This document shows positions 25,468 through 33,359 of a DNA stretch of 40,634 nucleotides, piece by piece. This DNA comes from an uncultured Flavobacteriaceae bacterium (GTDB lineage: Bacteria > Bacteroidota > Bacteroidia > Flavobacteriales > Flavobacteriaceae): positions 1 to 40,634 of the forward strand of contig CANMFQ010000034.1 in assembly GCA_947497145.1 (NCBI GenBank). Reading direction: 5' to 3'. Every line of letters begins with the position of its first letter. Positions within the stretch are counted from its first letter, which is position 1. The notes under the pieces are model-generated. The model was not told the DNA's origin. It did not search any database and saw nothing but the letters and a program-made list of their open reading frames with translations. The position numbers and the translations under genes were made by a program.

Positions 25468-26289
25468 TTAATCACCTTCTTGGTATTCAATCAATTCTAA
25501 ATTCGTTTTGCTTCCATCAATATTTACATAATGCAGTCTCACAAATCCGTAAACTGGACTAAAATAAGCAGTAAGTGAGGTTCTACCTATTCTGCTTTTC
25601 GCTTCTGATTCAACAACAAAACATTCAACATTTCCTAACTCCGTTAGTATGGTTTTTTTATCAGTTATCTCATAGGTATAAAAATTTTCAATTATACCAT
25701 TCCAATTCATCCACCGCCCATCACTCCATAGATCACCAATTGAAAGTGACCATTCCCATTTATTTCCAATTTCATAAGGCGCTTTTATGTACGGAAAAGG
25801 ATTAATTTCTAAAATCTCAAAAAAGCGGTCCCTTGGAGGGTGCATCCATACATTTTTTTTATTTTCAATAACACCTGAAATTGTACTACTCTTCATAACA
25901 TCTAGTTGATACCTTAAATTTGTTTGAGAGTAGTTGGGTATTCCAATGGCCATAGGATTACCATTCAAAACTTTTATGGTGACATTCTTAACGGTGGAAG
26001 AATCAATTTTCGTAGCATCCACAAATTGCCAACTGTCATAAACTAGCCTAAATAAATATTTTTCATTAGCAGGTGACATATACTCATAGCTATACTTGAA
26101 AGAACTACCTACTTTAAAAATTATATTATCTAGATTAAATTTATTTTCATCGGTATACAATGAATCAAATTGTTCAACAACTATCCCATCCATAGTTACA
26201 AAGCTATTTGCATTCTTGCGTGATACTACGCCCTGACCAACTATTGTACAAGTGAAAAACAACAAAAACCGAAATATTATTTTTTTCAT
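25468..26289 (-). CDS. exported hypothetical protein
   Basis: 273 residues with a signal peptide (about 1-19, MKKIIFRFLLFFTCTIVGQ) and no cysteine lipobox. No family was recognised. The C-terminal half (about 185-262) has KWEWSLSIGDLWSDGRW, TVLGNVECFVVES-like and TAYFSPVYGFVRLHYVN segments. They resemble proteins with a DUF3108-like or lipocalin-like beta sheet; this is a guess. It is monocistronic, and the same-strand lipoprotein gene at 26559 lies 270 bases upstream of its start with no shared promoter evident. Confidence 0.65.
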   Translation of the reverse strand: MKKIIFRFLLFFTCTIVGQGVVSRKNANSFVTMDGIVVEQFDSLYTDENKFNLDNIIFKVGSSFKYSYEYMSPANEKYLFRLVYDSWQFVDATKIDSSTVKNVTIKVLNGNPMAIGIPNYSQTNLRYQLDVMKSSTISGVIENKKNVWMHPPRDRFFEILEINPFPYIKAPYEIGNKWEWSLSIGDLWSDGRWMNWNGIIENFYTYEITDKKTILTELGNVECFVVESEAKSRIGRTSLTAYFSPVYGFVRLHYVNIDGSKTNLELIEYQEGD

Positions 26290-26494
26290 AGTGAAAACTA
26301 AATTGTTTACTTAGTAATGTTATATAGATGCTAGTTTCCTAGTAAATAAATAATGCACTTTTTTTATTTTTCAATATACACACTCTTTGGCTGTTAGTTG
26401 AATTGTCTAAGTTTGTTTAATATAACTGTTTGATTGGGTGATATTATATTGCTATTGGTCGACAATTAGCATAAATTCACGGTAGCTACAAAGT

Positions 26495-26535
26495 ATTCAC
26501 AGTATCATTAGGCGTGCCGCCTATGCGAAGATTTG
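26495..26535 (+). repeat. A element, short degenerate copy
   Basis: GGCGTGCCGCCTATGCGAAG aligns with the A core GGTCGTGCCGACCATGCGAAG, with the hairpin kept (GGCG-TGC-CGCC instead of GGTCG-TGC-CGACC). It lies 24 bases beyond the stop of the lipoprotein gene at 26559, the standard A position. The rest of 26290-26558 is featureless. Confidence 0.4.
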
Positions 26536-26558
26536 TTTGCTTTTGGTAAATTTCAGTA

Positions 26559-27074
26559 TCAGTTTGTCAAAAAATACTGAACATTAACTATTTTGATATC
26601 AACTACCCCTTCATCTATGGGGCTTTCTTGGTCATAAGTCAATGTACAGCTTGCATTAGCTCCAATTTCATAACAAGGTGAGGTGGTTTTATCTGAATAA
26701 TTTGATTTTGATACCAGTCCTCCAGCGTTAACAGTCAAAAATGGTATTCCTTTAACGGCGTAGTCTTTTGAATTATTCAATTTAATTTCAAACCGCCAAC
26801 GCGACGTATTGTTTCCAGTATCGGGTATAAACTCATCATAGAGTATGGTATAAGTGAATCCTTCCAATTCAGGGGGTTCTATTTGGGTCAATGGTTCGGG
26901 GTCAGGAAAATCACAGGGTAGTTCGATGATTTTATCACTGTAGTGTTGCCTACCATCTAAAAAGTAAGTATTTGTTATAGTTGCGGTTTTTGTACAATTT
27001 TCGTCTTTAGAACTACAACTATTAATGAGAAAAAAACAAGAAATATAGATACTATATGCGATTAGTTTTTTCAT
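26559..27074 (-). CDS. small lipoprotein of unknown function
   Basis: 171 residues. A lipoprotein signal is clear: MKKLIAYSIYISCFFLINSCSSKDENC, with the lipobox LINSC putting the lipid-modified Cys near residue 20. The mature part has no domain I recognise. It is beta-rich and ends in a Cys-containing segment (YEIGANASCTLTYDQ). It is probably anchored in the outer or inner membrane. A short degenerate A repeat lies just beyond its stop, so it may be another cassette-type gene. The divergent neighbour at 27234 starts 160 bases away. Confidence 0.7.
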   Translation of the reverse strand: MKKLIAYSIYISCFFLINSCSSKDENCTKTATITNTYFLDGRQHYSDKIIELPCDFPDPEPLTQIEPPELEGFTYTILYDEFIPDTGNNTSRWRFEIKLNNSKDYAVKGIPFLTVNAGGLVSKSNYSDKTTSPCYEIGANASCTLTYDQESPIDEGVVDIKIVNVQYFLTN

Positions 27075-27166
27075 TGAGAAACATAATTAAGATACTGAAC
27101 TCACCTTGACTATATATTAACAACAAAAAGGTGAAAACAAATTTTCACTCTTTTTTGACACAAATT

Positions 27167-27174
27167 TACATTTG
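27167..27174 (+). promoter_or_regulatory. Bacteroidota -7 box (TACATTTG)
   Basis: TACATTTG fits TAnnTTTG, 60 bases before the ATG at 27234. A TTTG upstream (27154) is too close to be the -33 element, so the assignment rests on the -7 match alone. Confidence 0.35.
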
Positions 27175-27233
27175 AAATTGACCAATAACAAGCCTTAATC
27201 ATAGATTTGGAAAGAAAAATAAATTCATTCTTA

Positions 27234-28718
27234 ATGAAAAAACCGTTTGTATTCTTACCTGTCTATTTTTTAATTTTCATATTGTTTTTTGCAATTTCTT
27301 GTAGTAAACCTTCAGATACTGATAGCATCAAATCTAACAATAAAACTAAAATAGCTAAAATTGATGAAATTATAAAAAAGTATGCTGAAAATGCGGGCTT
27401 TAACGGTGCTGTATTAGTGGCGCACCACGGTCAGGTGATTTATAAAAAAGGATTTGGCATGGCAGATATGGAATGGGAAATTGCCAATACACCCACTACA
27501 AAATTTAGAATAGCATCGGTTACAAAACCTTTTACTGCAATGTTGATAATGCAGTTGGTGGCAGAAAATAAACTTGATTTACACAAGCCTATTGGTAGCT
27601 ATTTAAAGGATTTTCCAAAAAGAGCAAGAAATCAAATAACAATACATCACTTACTCACACATACTTCAGGGCTGGTGAGAGATATAGAAAAGGATGGAAA
27701 ACAATACCATTCTCCTAAAGAACTGGTTGATTTATTGGCAAGTGAATCGTTGCAATACGCAACGGGTGAAAAATTTTACTACAGCAATGCAGGTTATATT
27801 TTATTGGGATATATTTTGGAAACAGTAACGCACAAATCGTATCAAGAACTACTGGAAGAAAATATATTTGAACCGCTGCATATGAAAAATTCAGGATACT
27901 ATCGACATAGATTACTTTTAAAAGGTAGGTCGTCTGGGTATACAAACAATTTTATAGATTACTACAATGTAAATTATATGGATTTTTCGAATCCTTTTTC
28001 AGCAGGAGCAATTTATTCAACTGTTGAAGATATGTTTCTTTTTGATCAAGCTATGTATACCGAAAAAATAATACCAAAAAAGTATTTAGAATTAGCCCTA
28101 ACCAAGCACGCACCTGCCGATTTTGGAGGGCACTATGGCTATGGTTGGGAAATCGTAAAAAAACCGATAGGTAATACAAAAGATATGATTTTAACTATTG
28201 GTCATTCAGGTGCGCTGCCAGGATATTGTGCCACCTATACTAGCATTCCATCTAGTCAATCATCTATTATATTTTTGAACAATACGAGGCGGGCTTATCT
28301 CAATGCGATGACAACCGCAGTTACTGGAATTTTATATGACAAACCTTATGATCTTCCTAAAAAATCTATCTCAAAATTGCTTTTGGATAAAATTGAAAAG
28401 GAAGGAATTGAACGTGGAATTCAATTTTTTAATACGTTTAAAAAGGATGAAAATTATTATGTCAAAGAAGAAGAGTTGAATATTGTGAGTTACAAATTGA
28501 TGAAATTAGGAAGTTATGAAAGTGCCGCAGAAGTGCTTAAACTTGGTGTCGGTTATTTCCCAAATGCATTTAATTTATATGATAGCTACGGAGAAATTCT
28601 TTTAAAGCTCGGAAAAACAGCAGATGCAATTAAAAACTACAAAAAATCTATCAACCTAAATCCTGATAATAAGCATGGAATCATGGTGTTGGAGGAATTG
28701 GGGGTAAAAATAAACTAA
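27234..28718 (+). CDS. serine hydrolase, beta-lactamase class C fold, with a TPR-like tail
   Basis: About 494 residues from ATG 27234; a TTG 27 bases upstream is less likely. A lipoprotein signal (MKKPFVFLPVYFLIFILFFAISC) puts a lipidated Cys at about 23. The catalytic set of class C/penicillin-binding-like hydrolases is present: S-V-T-K (Ser about 95, Lys about 98), Y-S-N (about 183-185), and H-S-G (about 324-326) in place of K-T-G. The C-terminal about 100 residues end with a tetratricopeptide-like repeat (LYDSYGEILLKLGKTADAIKNY). It is likely periplasmic or outer-membrane anchored and acts on an ester or peptide substrate that cannot be predicted. Its stop is 12 bases from the convergent phosphatase gene. 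Confidence 0.88.
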   Translation: MKKPFVFLPVYFLIFILFFAISCSKPSDTDSIKSNNKTKIAKIDEIIKKYAENAGFNGAVLVAHHGQVIYKKGFGMADMEWEIANTPTTKFRIASVTKPFTAMLIMQLVAENKLDLHKPIGSYLKDFPKRARNQITIHHLLTHTSGLVRDIEKDGKQYHSPKELVDLLASESLQYATGEKFYYSNAGYILLGYILETVTHKSYQELLEENIFEPLHMKNSGYYRHRLLLKGRSSGYTNNFIDYYNVNYMDFSNPFSAGAIYSTVEDMFLFDQAMYTEKIIPKKYLELALTKHAPADFGGHYGYGWEIVKKPIGNTKDMILTIGHSGALPGYCATYTSIPSSQSSIIFLNNTRRAYLNAMTTAVTGILYDKPYDLPKKSISKLLLDKIEKEGIERGIQFFNTFKKDENYYVKEEELNIVSYKLMKLGSYESAAEVLKLGVGYFPNAFNLYDSYGEILLKLGKTADAIKNYKKSINLNPDNKHGIMVLEELGVKIN

Positions 28719-28730
28719 CGTAAACCTAAA

Positions 28731-29411
28731 TCAACGTACAAATCGTTTTAGTCGTCCTTTTTCTATTTGCCCTTTGTTGTTTCCTCTCAAAAATTCACCA
28801 GTTTCAATATTCAAGCAAGTCAACCACATGCCACCATGTGCAAAAGTGTCAATACAAATGGTATGTTCAAAATCTGCAATTTGTCCATTCGTTCGGCAGG
28901 TATGTCCGCAGATTACGGTTTTTGTTGCATCATAAGCTTCGGGTGTTTCATATGTTTTCCAAAATAGATGGTGCTTGTCTTGTTCTTGCAAAGGTTTACC
29001 AGTTTCAAGTCCTGCATGAACGAAAATAAAATTGCCAATAACCAAATAATCTTTGCAAGCGTCTATAAAACCCCAATGCGATTTGCCAATATTTTTTACC
29101 CAATTTGGGTCATCACCTATACCATATGAATCTAAGGTGTTTGCTCCTCCATAATACAACCATTCCATAAGTCGCTCGGTAGATGTTTTTGCAGCCCTCA
29201 TCATTATCTCATGATTACCGAGAATAAATTCGAAATCGAAATTCTTTTGGTTGTTAATACACCAATCAATAACACCCTTACTATCTGGTCCGCGGTCAAT
29301 ATAATCACCAAGAAAAACAACCTTATCTTCAGGTGTAATAATCCCTTGTTTGAAAATTGTTTTCAAAGCTTCAAGGCTTCCATGAATGTCTCCAATTGCG
29401 TAAATTGCCAT
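28731..29411 (-). CDS. metallophosphoesterase, PPP (serine/threonine phosphatase-like) family
   Basis: 226 residues, cytoplasmic. Metal-binding motifs are in order: GDIHGS (7-12), GDYIDRGPDS (35-44), GNHE (65-68), then FVHAGLETG (about 135) and ICGHTCR (about 168) with the remaining histidines. This is the PPP-type phosphatase core, similar in length to the lambda and PrpA/PrpB phosphatases. Substrate could be phosphoprotein or diadenosine tetraphosphate; the sequence does not decide. Convergent with the serine hydrolase gene; no operon partner. Confidence 0.9.
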   Translation of the reverse strand: MAIYAIGDIHGSLEALKTIFKQGIITPEDKVVFLGDYIDRGPDSKGVIDWCINNQKNFDFEFILGNHEIMMRAAKTSTERLMEWLYYGGANTLDSYGIGDDPNWVKNIGKSHWGFIDACKDYLVIGNFIFVHAGLETGKPLQEQDKHHLFWKTYETPEAYDATKTVICGHTCRTNGQIADFEHTICIDTFAHGGMWLTCLNIETGEFLRGNNKGQIEKGRLKRFVR

Positions 29412-29485
29412 TGTTGTATTTGATTTTACTATTTGCTAATGCAAGGATTTTGTTGTTTTGAAATTTATGTTTTTCTATGAAACTT

Positions 29486-30247
29486 TTAAGTACTCAAATC
29501 AGTTTCATCCCATTTTACACCCTTAGAGAGCATCCAAGTCAAAGCATGTCTGCGTTCGTGAATTACGCCACCATTTCCCATTGAATCAAAACCCTCAGGA
29601 ACTGTTTTTCCGCCTAATTGCGCACTTCTTACTGCATTATGTAAACAATAAAATAAATCTTCTTTTTCTATTAATTTTTCTACAGAAAGCGTTTCTTTAT
29701 TTTTAATCCAATCTGCTACATTTTCGTTTATGGGACAACTGTAATCTTTCAAAATAGCTTGCATTTGATCTCCTGACATCATTTGACCGGTGCTATCAGG
29801 TTCGCGATATCCAAAATACCAGGCTAAAGGCCAAGCATTTTCAAATTTCCATCCAATATGGTTTCTAGCTTGTTCGTCATTTCTTTGTAGATTTAGAATT
29901 TCTTTTTCCTCTTCATCCATAAAATCTTCAAGATTATTTTTGTCGATGAAAGCCAGAATTTTATCACTTGCCAAATTTTCTGGGGAAACCATTATCCAGA
30001 GAACTAATGCTTTTATAGCGTTTAATCTTTGTGCAATTTCTATGGATGGTCTTATTTCGCGATTAAGCTCTGTTGGTAATGAACTAGCAGGCTTAAATCC
30101 TGAATCAAGACAAATAGCAATGTTTTTGAGTCTTAAATCTGTCATCCAAGGTACTTGCTTAAATGATTCTAAATTATTTGTGCTTTTTGTTTTTGGTTCA
30201 GATTTTTTGTTCTCTTTTGATCCAAATATTTTTTTAAAAAAACTCAT
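29486..30247 (-). CDS. DUF4272 family protein
   Basis: 253 residues, no signal peptide. It matches the domain known as DUF4272, recognisable by RPSIEIAQRLNAIKALVLW (about 87-105), WKFENAWPLAWYFGY (about 152-166) and the C-terminal DLFYCLHNAVRSAQ and GVIHERRHALTWML segments. Function unknown; the family is seen in Bacteroidota and Firmicutes. A lysine-rich, low-complexity N terminus (about 1-30) precedes it. It is a single gene, with the phosphatase 74 bases beyond its stop on the same strand. Confidence 0.8.
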   Translation of the reverse strand: MSFFKKIFGSKENKKSEPKTKSTNNLESFKQVPWMTDLRLKNIAICLDSGFKPASSLPTELNREIRPSIEIAQRLNAIKALVLWIMVSPENLASDKILAFIDKNNLEDFMDEEEKEILNLQRNDEQARNHIGWKFENAWPLAWYFGYREPDSTGQMMSGDQMQAILKDYSCPINENVADWIKNKETLSVEKLIEKEDLFYCLHNAVRSAQLGGKTVPEGFDSMGNGGVIHERRHALTWMLSKGVKWDETDLST

Positions 30248-30441
30248 ATTTTTACGCTCTTATTTTTTAGAAATTTCGATATTTTTTCATTCCTAACACA
30301 TTTATTACCGTTTCCGTTTTTAAAATGGTGATAATTATAAAGTTTATAAACACAATCTTGATATAAATAGTTCATTTCTGAACTATTTAGATTCTCATTC
30401 TGTACAAATATCCTTTCCTTTGTTCATTGGTTTCTAAAACG

Positions 30442-30570
30442 CAGTACAACAACCAAATATAAGTATTTAGGTGCGTATAATGCTTCATTAGGACGACCAA
30501 TTTAAGGGGTTTTTTTAGTGTTTTTAAAGAGCTTGTAGCTACAGCGTAAAGTTCATAAGTATTGTGGCCA
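30442..30570 (+). repeat. B-like element, diverged
   Basis: Contains CAACAACCAAATATAAGTA, also present in near-identical form at 34465-34487, then CCAATTTAAGGGG, TTTTTAGTGTTTTTAAAGA and GCTTGTAGCTACAG, echoing B elements elsewhere. It sits upstream of the fragmentary genes. The rest of 30248-30637 contains TTTGTTGTGTGTTT (30627-30640), shared with 34520 and 13268. Confidence 0.45.
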
Positions 30571-30637
30571 AACGAAGTAAAATAATCCGTTATAATGGGT
30601 GACTTCCAAGAACGGTTATATAGTTTTTGTTGTGTGT

Positions 30638-30892
30638 TTATTGTTTTGTGAGCGTATATTTATCTCCGTTTGATTTGGTAAGAATTAGTGTGTTTCCATT
30701 CAAGTTGTAATTCCATTCTTCCTTTAAAATAATGGTCCAATCAAAATCAGCAGTCCAAACACATTCATTTTGAAACTGAATTGAGTCATCTGAAACAGTA
30801 TAATTTCCGTTACAAATTTCAGGGAATTTTACAGTTTCACTTTCTCCAGAGAAAATTCTCATTTCCTCATTTTTTAAGTTCATCAAAAACAA
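30638..30892 (-). pseudogene. C-terminal fragment of an extracytoplasmic-type protein
   Basis: An open frame of 84 codons without a convincing start. Its body (GNYTVSDDSIQFQNECVWTADFDWTIILKEEWN, followed by LTKSNGDKYTLTK) has the strands of a lipocalin-like or META-type C-terminal domain. The N-terminal half is missing: the sequence runs straight into a fragment of an HxlR-type regulator in another frame (30867 onward). This is a chimera of two broken genes, not a functional gene. Confidence 0.5.
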
Positions 30893-31103
30893 GCTTTAAT
30901 TTCTCTCCCTTTTCTGTCAATGTATAAATCACTTTTGCTGGCACTTGAGCAAATAACTCCCTGTGAATTATACCATCATTTTCTAATTCTCTTAATCTAG
31001 AAGTCATCATTATTTTGCTACATTCTGATATCATTTTTTGCAGTTGTCCAAACGGTTTACATCTTATGAAATGAGATAAATAATGGCTGTTTCTATTTAC
31101 CTC
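30867..31103 (-). pseudogene. HxlR-family transcriptional regulator remnant
   Basis: The minus-strand frame ending TGA at 30867-30869 encodes a clear HxlR C-terminal half: KPFGQLQKMI, MMTSRLRELENDGIIHREL, QVPAKVIYTLTEKGEKL, ending VFDELKK. It is open only to 31103, where an in-frame TGA cuts it. The N-terminal part of the winged helix is absent or out of frame, and no start codon lies in a suitable place. It is a decayed paralogue of, or relative to, the intact regulator at 31621. Confidence 0.65.
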
Positions 31104-31620
31104 TCAATAAGTTCAACGCAACTGTTACACCGCAATTCATATTATTTTGATTGTTGTGTTGTAAATTAAATTGAATCCCTGAATTTTGATTGATCTTTTC
31201 GCTTATCGCAAAAATAATTACAGGATGTATTGAATTGATGTTATTGAGCGATGACAAGCCTTGTTAATGAAACGATATACCCCAATAGCAATGAAATAGT
31301 ATAAACGCAATGTCTTATAGTGATGATTTTAAATGTTTTACACTCTTTGGTGTGCTAAGCTTAGTGGGTAGCAAGAGGCTAATTTTTAAAGCAGTTAAAC
31401 TTAATTGCACGCTAATGGGAGCGTGGTTTTATTCACGCCGCTTAACCTTAAAATCTATATTCTAGTGGTTTAAGCAATCTTATAATGGCTTAAAACCCAT
31501 TTTCGCACTTCTTTTATGTATAGTTTCAAGATCAGCAAGGTCATATAATTTCCAGTCTCCGCCTTTTTTATTTACCTGTGTTCCATAATTCTTTTTCCTA
31601 CTCAACGTATGTAGCTGTCT
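31104..31620. other. gene-poor stretch with a short unexplained open frame
   Basis: On the minus strand 31093-31259 is open for about 54 codons (ending NCGVTVALNLLRGK then TAG). It may be the end of another lost gene, but no family was recognised. A perfect stem CACGCT-AATGGG-AGCGTG lies at 31408-31425, followed by GTTTTATT. The remainder to 31620 shows nothing else. Confidence 0.35.
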
Positions 31621-32022
31621 TTATTTTTTCATAATCATTTTTCTGTGTTCCATTCCCCAATTGGTTAATTCAGTTATTAATGGAACTAATGTGTACCCGT
31701 AATCAGCTAATTTATACGATACTTTAACGGGTATAGAATCGTATACTTTTCTTTCTATCAATCCGTTAATTTCTAAATCTTTTAATTCTTTTGATAGCAT
31801 TCTGGGACTAATTTTGGGTAATCCTTTTTCTAATTCTGAATACCTAAATTCTCCATTACAGAGTATGGCGATGATTTGCATTTTCCATCTTCCCTGTATA
31901 ATTTCCATTGTATCTTGAATTGCTTGCAGTTCTTTACTGTAATGCTCAATTATTTCTAGGGGAGGTTTGTCAATTCTATAACTTTTAAACGTTTCAATTT
32001 TATCCTTTAAAGCTTTATCCAT
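31621..32022 (-). CDS. HxlR-family transcriptional regulator
   Basis: About 133 residues from the ATG at 32022 (MDKALKDKIETFKSYRIDKP); the frame is open upstream into the promoter region. The winged helix-turn-helix of the HxlR family is visible: GRWKMQIIAILCNGEFRYSELEKGLPKISPRMLSKELKDLEINGLIERK. A C-terminal YKLADYGYTLVPLI follows, which aids dimerisation. Such proteins respond to electrophiles or other stresses and usually repress a divergent gene. The DoxX/NmrA-like operon starts 105 bases away on the opposite strand, and two perfect inverted repeats lie between. It therefore probably controls that operon and itself. No Cys near the N terminus was seen, so the signal is unclear. Confidence 0.9.
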   Translation of the reverse strand: MDKALKDKIETFKSYRIDKPPLEIIEHYSKELQAIQDTMEIIQGRWKMQIIAILCNGEFRYSELEKGLPKISPRMLSKELKDLEINGLIERKVYDSIPVKVSYKLADYGYTLVPLITELTNWGMEHRKMIMKK

Positions 32023-32046
32023 CAGAATCGGTTTTTGCAAAAATAC

Positions 32047-32080
32047 ACTATACTTTGGTATAGTACTATATGATGTATAG
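32047..32080. promoter_or_regulatory. two tandem operator-like inverted repeats between hxlR-type gene and doxX-like gene
   Basis: CTATAC-TTTG-GTATAG (32047-32062) and ACTATA-TGATG-TATAGT (32064-32080) are both perfect 6-bp inverted repeats. They share the TACTAT/ATAGTA character described for YodB-type HxlR operators. They flank the -33 region expected for the plus-strand -7 box TAGCTTTG at 32091-32098. Binding here would block the plus-strand operon and the regulator's own promoter. Confidence 0.7.
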
Positions 32081-32090
32081 TTAATGTTGT

Positions 32091-32098
32091 GTAGCTTT
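32091..32098 (+). promoter_or_regulatory. -7 box of the DoxX operon (TAGCTTTG)
   Basis: Matches TAnnTTTG, 29 bases before the ATG at 32127. The expected -33 region lies within the second operator (32064-32080). Confidence 0.5.
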
Positions 32099-32126
32099 GC
32101 ATCAAGGTTTAATTTAAGAAAGTAAA

Positions 32127-32483
32127 ATGAAAATAATATTTTGGATGGTTAGTCTTGGTTTAGTATCTTTTGAAATGGTGGCTGGAATTGGAAAACAATT
32201 AGGAGGAAAAATGGCTATCGAATGGATGAACAAACTAGGGGTGGCAAAACCTTTTATGAGTGCTTTTGGCGGACTCGAAGTTGGTGCAGCTGGTGTTATT
32301 CTGTTTAGTCTTTTTAACGCAGGTGGCTTTAATGATAAACTGGTTCCTTGGGCTTGTTTGCTTCTGATTGTGTTAAAAGTGATAGAACTAATACTACAGT
32401 ATAAAGCAAGCGAACCATTGGCTGCCAAGGTAGGGCCAATTTTTGTTTTGGTACTTGTTACCACATTCTATTTTATAAGATAA
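32127..32483 (+). CDS. DoxX-like small membrane protein
   Basis: 118 residues with four predicted transmembrane helices: MKIIFWMVSLGLVSFEMVAGIGKQL, then FMSAFGGLEVGAAGVILFSLF, LVPWACLLLIVLKVIELILQY, and VGPIFVLVLVTTFYF. It belongs to the DoxX/DoxD-like family, membrane proteins often cotranscribed with redox enzymes and regulated by HxlR-type repressors. The next gene, an NAD(P)-binding reductase, begins 11 bases downstream, so the two form an operon. Precise role unknown. Confidence 0.82.
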   Translation: MKIIFWMVSLGLVSFEMVAGIGKQLGGKMAIEWMNKLGVAKPFMSAFGGLEVGAAGVILFSLFNAGGFNDKLVPWACLLLIVLKVIELILQYKASEPLAAKVGPIFVLVLVTTFYFIR

Positions 32484-32494
32484 TATATATTTAA

Positions 32495-33127
32495 ATGAAA
32501 GAAACAGTTTTAGTATTCGGTGCAAATGGCAATGTAGGCAGTCATTTTGTCAATCAGGCTTTAGAAGCAGGTTATAAAATAAAGGCTTTTGTTAGGAGCC
32601 CTGAAAAATATAACCTCAAAGAACATGTTAATGTTGAAGTAGTTAAAGGCGATGCAACTAATTTTGAGGATGTAGAAAAAGCCATAGAGGGCGTTGACAT
32701 TGTCGTAAGTTGTTTAGGAAACCCTTTGAAGGGGAAAATCTATATCATGAATAAATCTTACGAAGCTATAATGTTAGCTGCATCTAAGCAACCCAATCCG
32801 CCTCGTTGTCTAATGATTTCAAGCATTGGAGCAAATGGTTCTTCTTGGTTTGTTAGGTTTTTACTTCAATTATTTAATGGCAAAGAGGGATTTACAGATT
32901 ATGAAAGAGCCGATAAAAGGGTTCTTGATGAAAAAAATGTTCCTTATGTTGTTATTCGACCTGCTGGGCTTACCGATAAAGAGGGTAAGGGGAAATATGC
33001 AATCATTAAAAAACCAAGGGTGTTCTTTCCAAAATTTATTACCCGACATGATGTAGCTAAGTTTTTTGTTGATTGCTTAGCCGATACGTCTTTTGACGGC
33101 AAAGCAGTGATGATACAAGGGGCGTAG
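32495..33127 (+). CDS. NAD(P)-binding oxidoreductase, NmrA/atypical SDR type
   Basis: 210 residues. N-terminal Rossmann motif GANGNVG (9-15), then VVKGDATNFEDVEKAIEGVDIVVSCLG, the acidic GD segment that is usual in NmrA-like atypical SDRs. S-S-I-G (109-112) and the Y136-E-R-A-D-K-R motif (the Lys is shifted relative to classical YxxxK). RPAGLTD (155-161) follows. It probably uses NADP to reduce a quinone or similar compound, consistent with control by an HxlR/YodB-type regulator, but the substrate is inferred only. Second gene of the operon with the DoxX-like protein. Confidence 0.88.
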   Translation: MKETVLVFGANGNVGSHFVNQALEAGYKIKAFVRSPEKYNLKEHVNVEVVKGDATNFEDVEKAIEGVDIVVSCLGNPLKGKIYIMNKSYEAIMLAASKQPNPPRCLMISSIGANGSSWFVRFLLQLFNGKEGFTDYERADKRVLDEKNVPYVVIRPAGLTDKEGKGKYAIIKKPRVFFPKFITRHDVAKFFVDCLADTSFDGKAVMIQGA

Positions 33128-33215
33128 TTTTTTAGATAGTATCACCAATGGCTAGCAAGTACTTGAAATATAAGGTTTGTAATAAATGTGCATGTAGTTG
33201 TTAGCCCAACTTATT

Positions 33216-33359
33216 TTACTGGTTATAGCTATTGCAGTAGCTGATAGCTTTATTACATTCATCTCTTAAATGCTCAATTATTTTTTCTTGATTAGGTTGA
33301 AGAGTACCGAAAAGGTTCTTTTTAGAATTCAAGTATTTTCTCTTTTTGCCAATTGAATT
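33216..33359 (-). pseudogene. in-frame extension after the phosphatase stop codon
   Basis: Beyond the TGA of the HAD phosphatase remnant the same frame stays open for about 48 codons to a TAA at 33216-33218 (NSIGKKRKYL, then NLFGTLQPNQEKIIEHL, NKAISYCNSYNQ). No start codon precedes it. It could be the true tail of the same protein, cut by a point mutation, or the end of another lost gene. The following GCTAACAACT on the minus strand matches the border end motif. The rest of 33128-33215 shows nothing. Confidence 0.35.
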
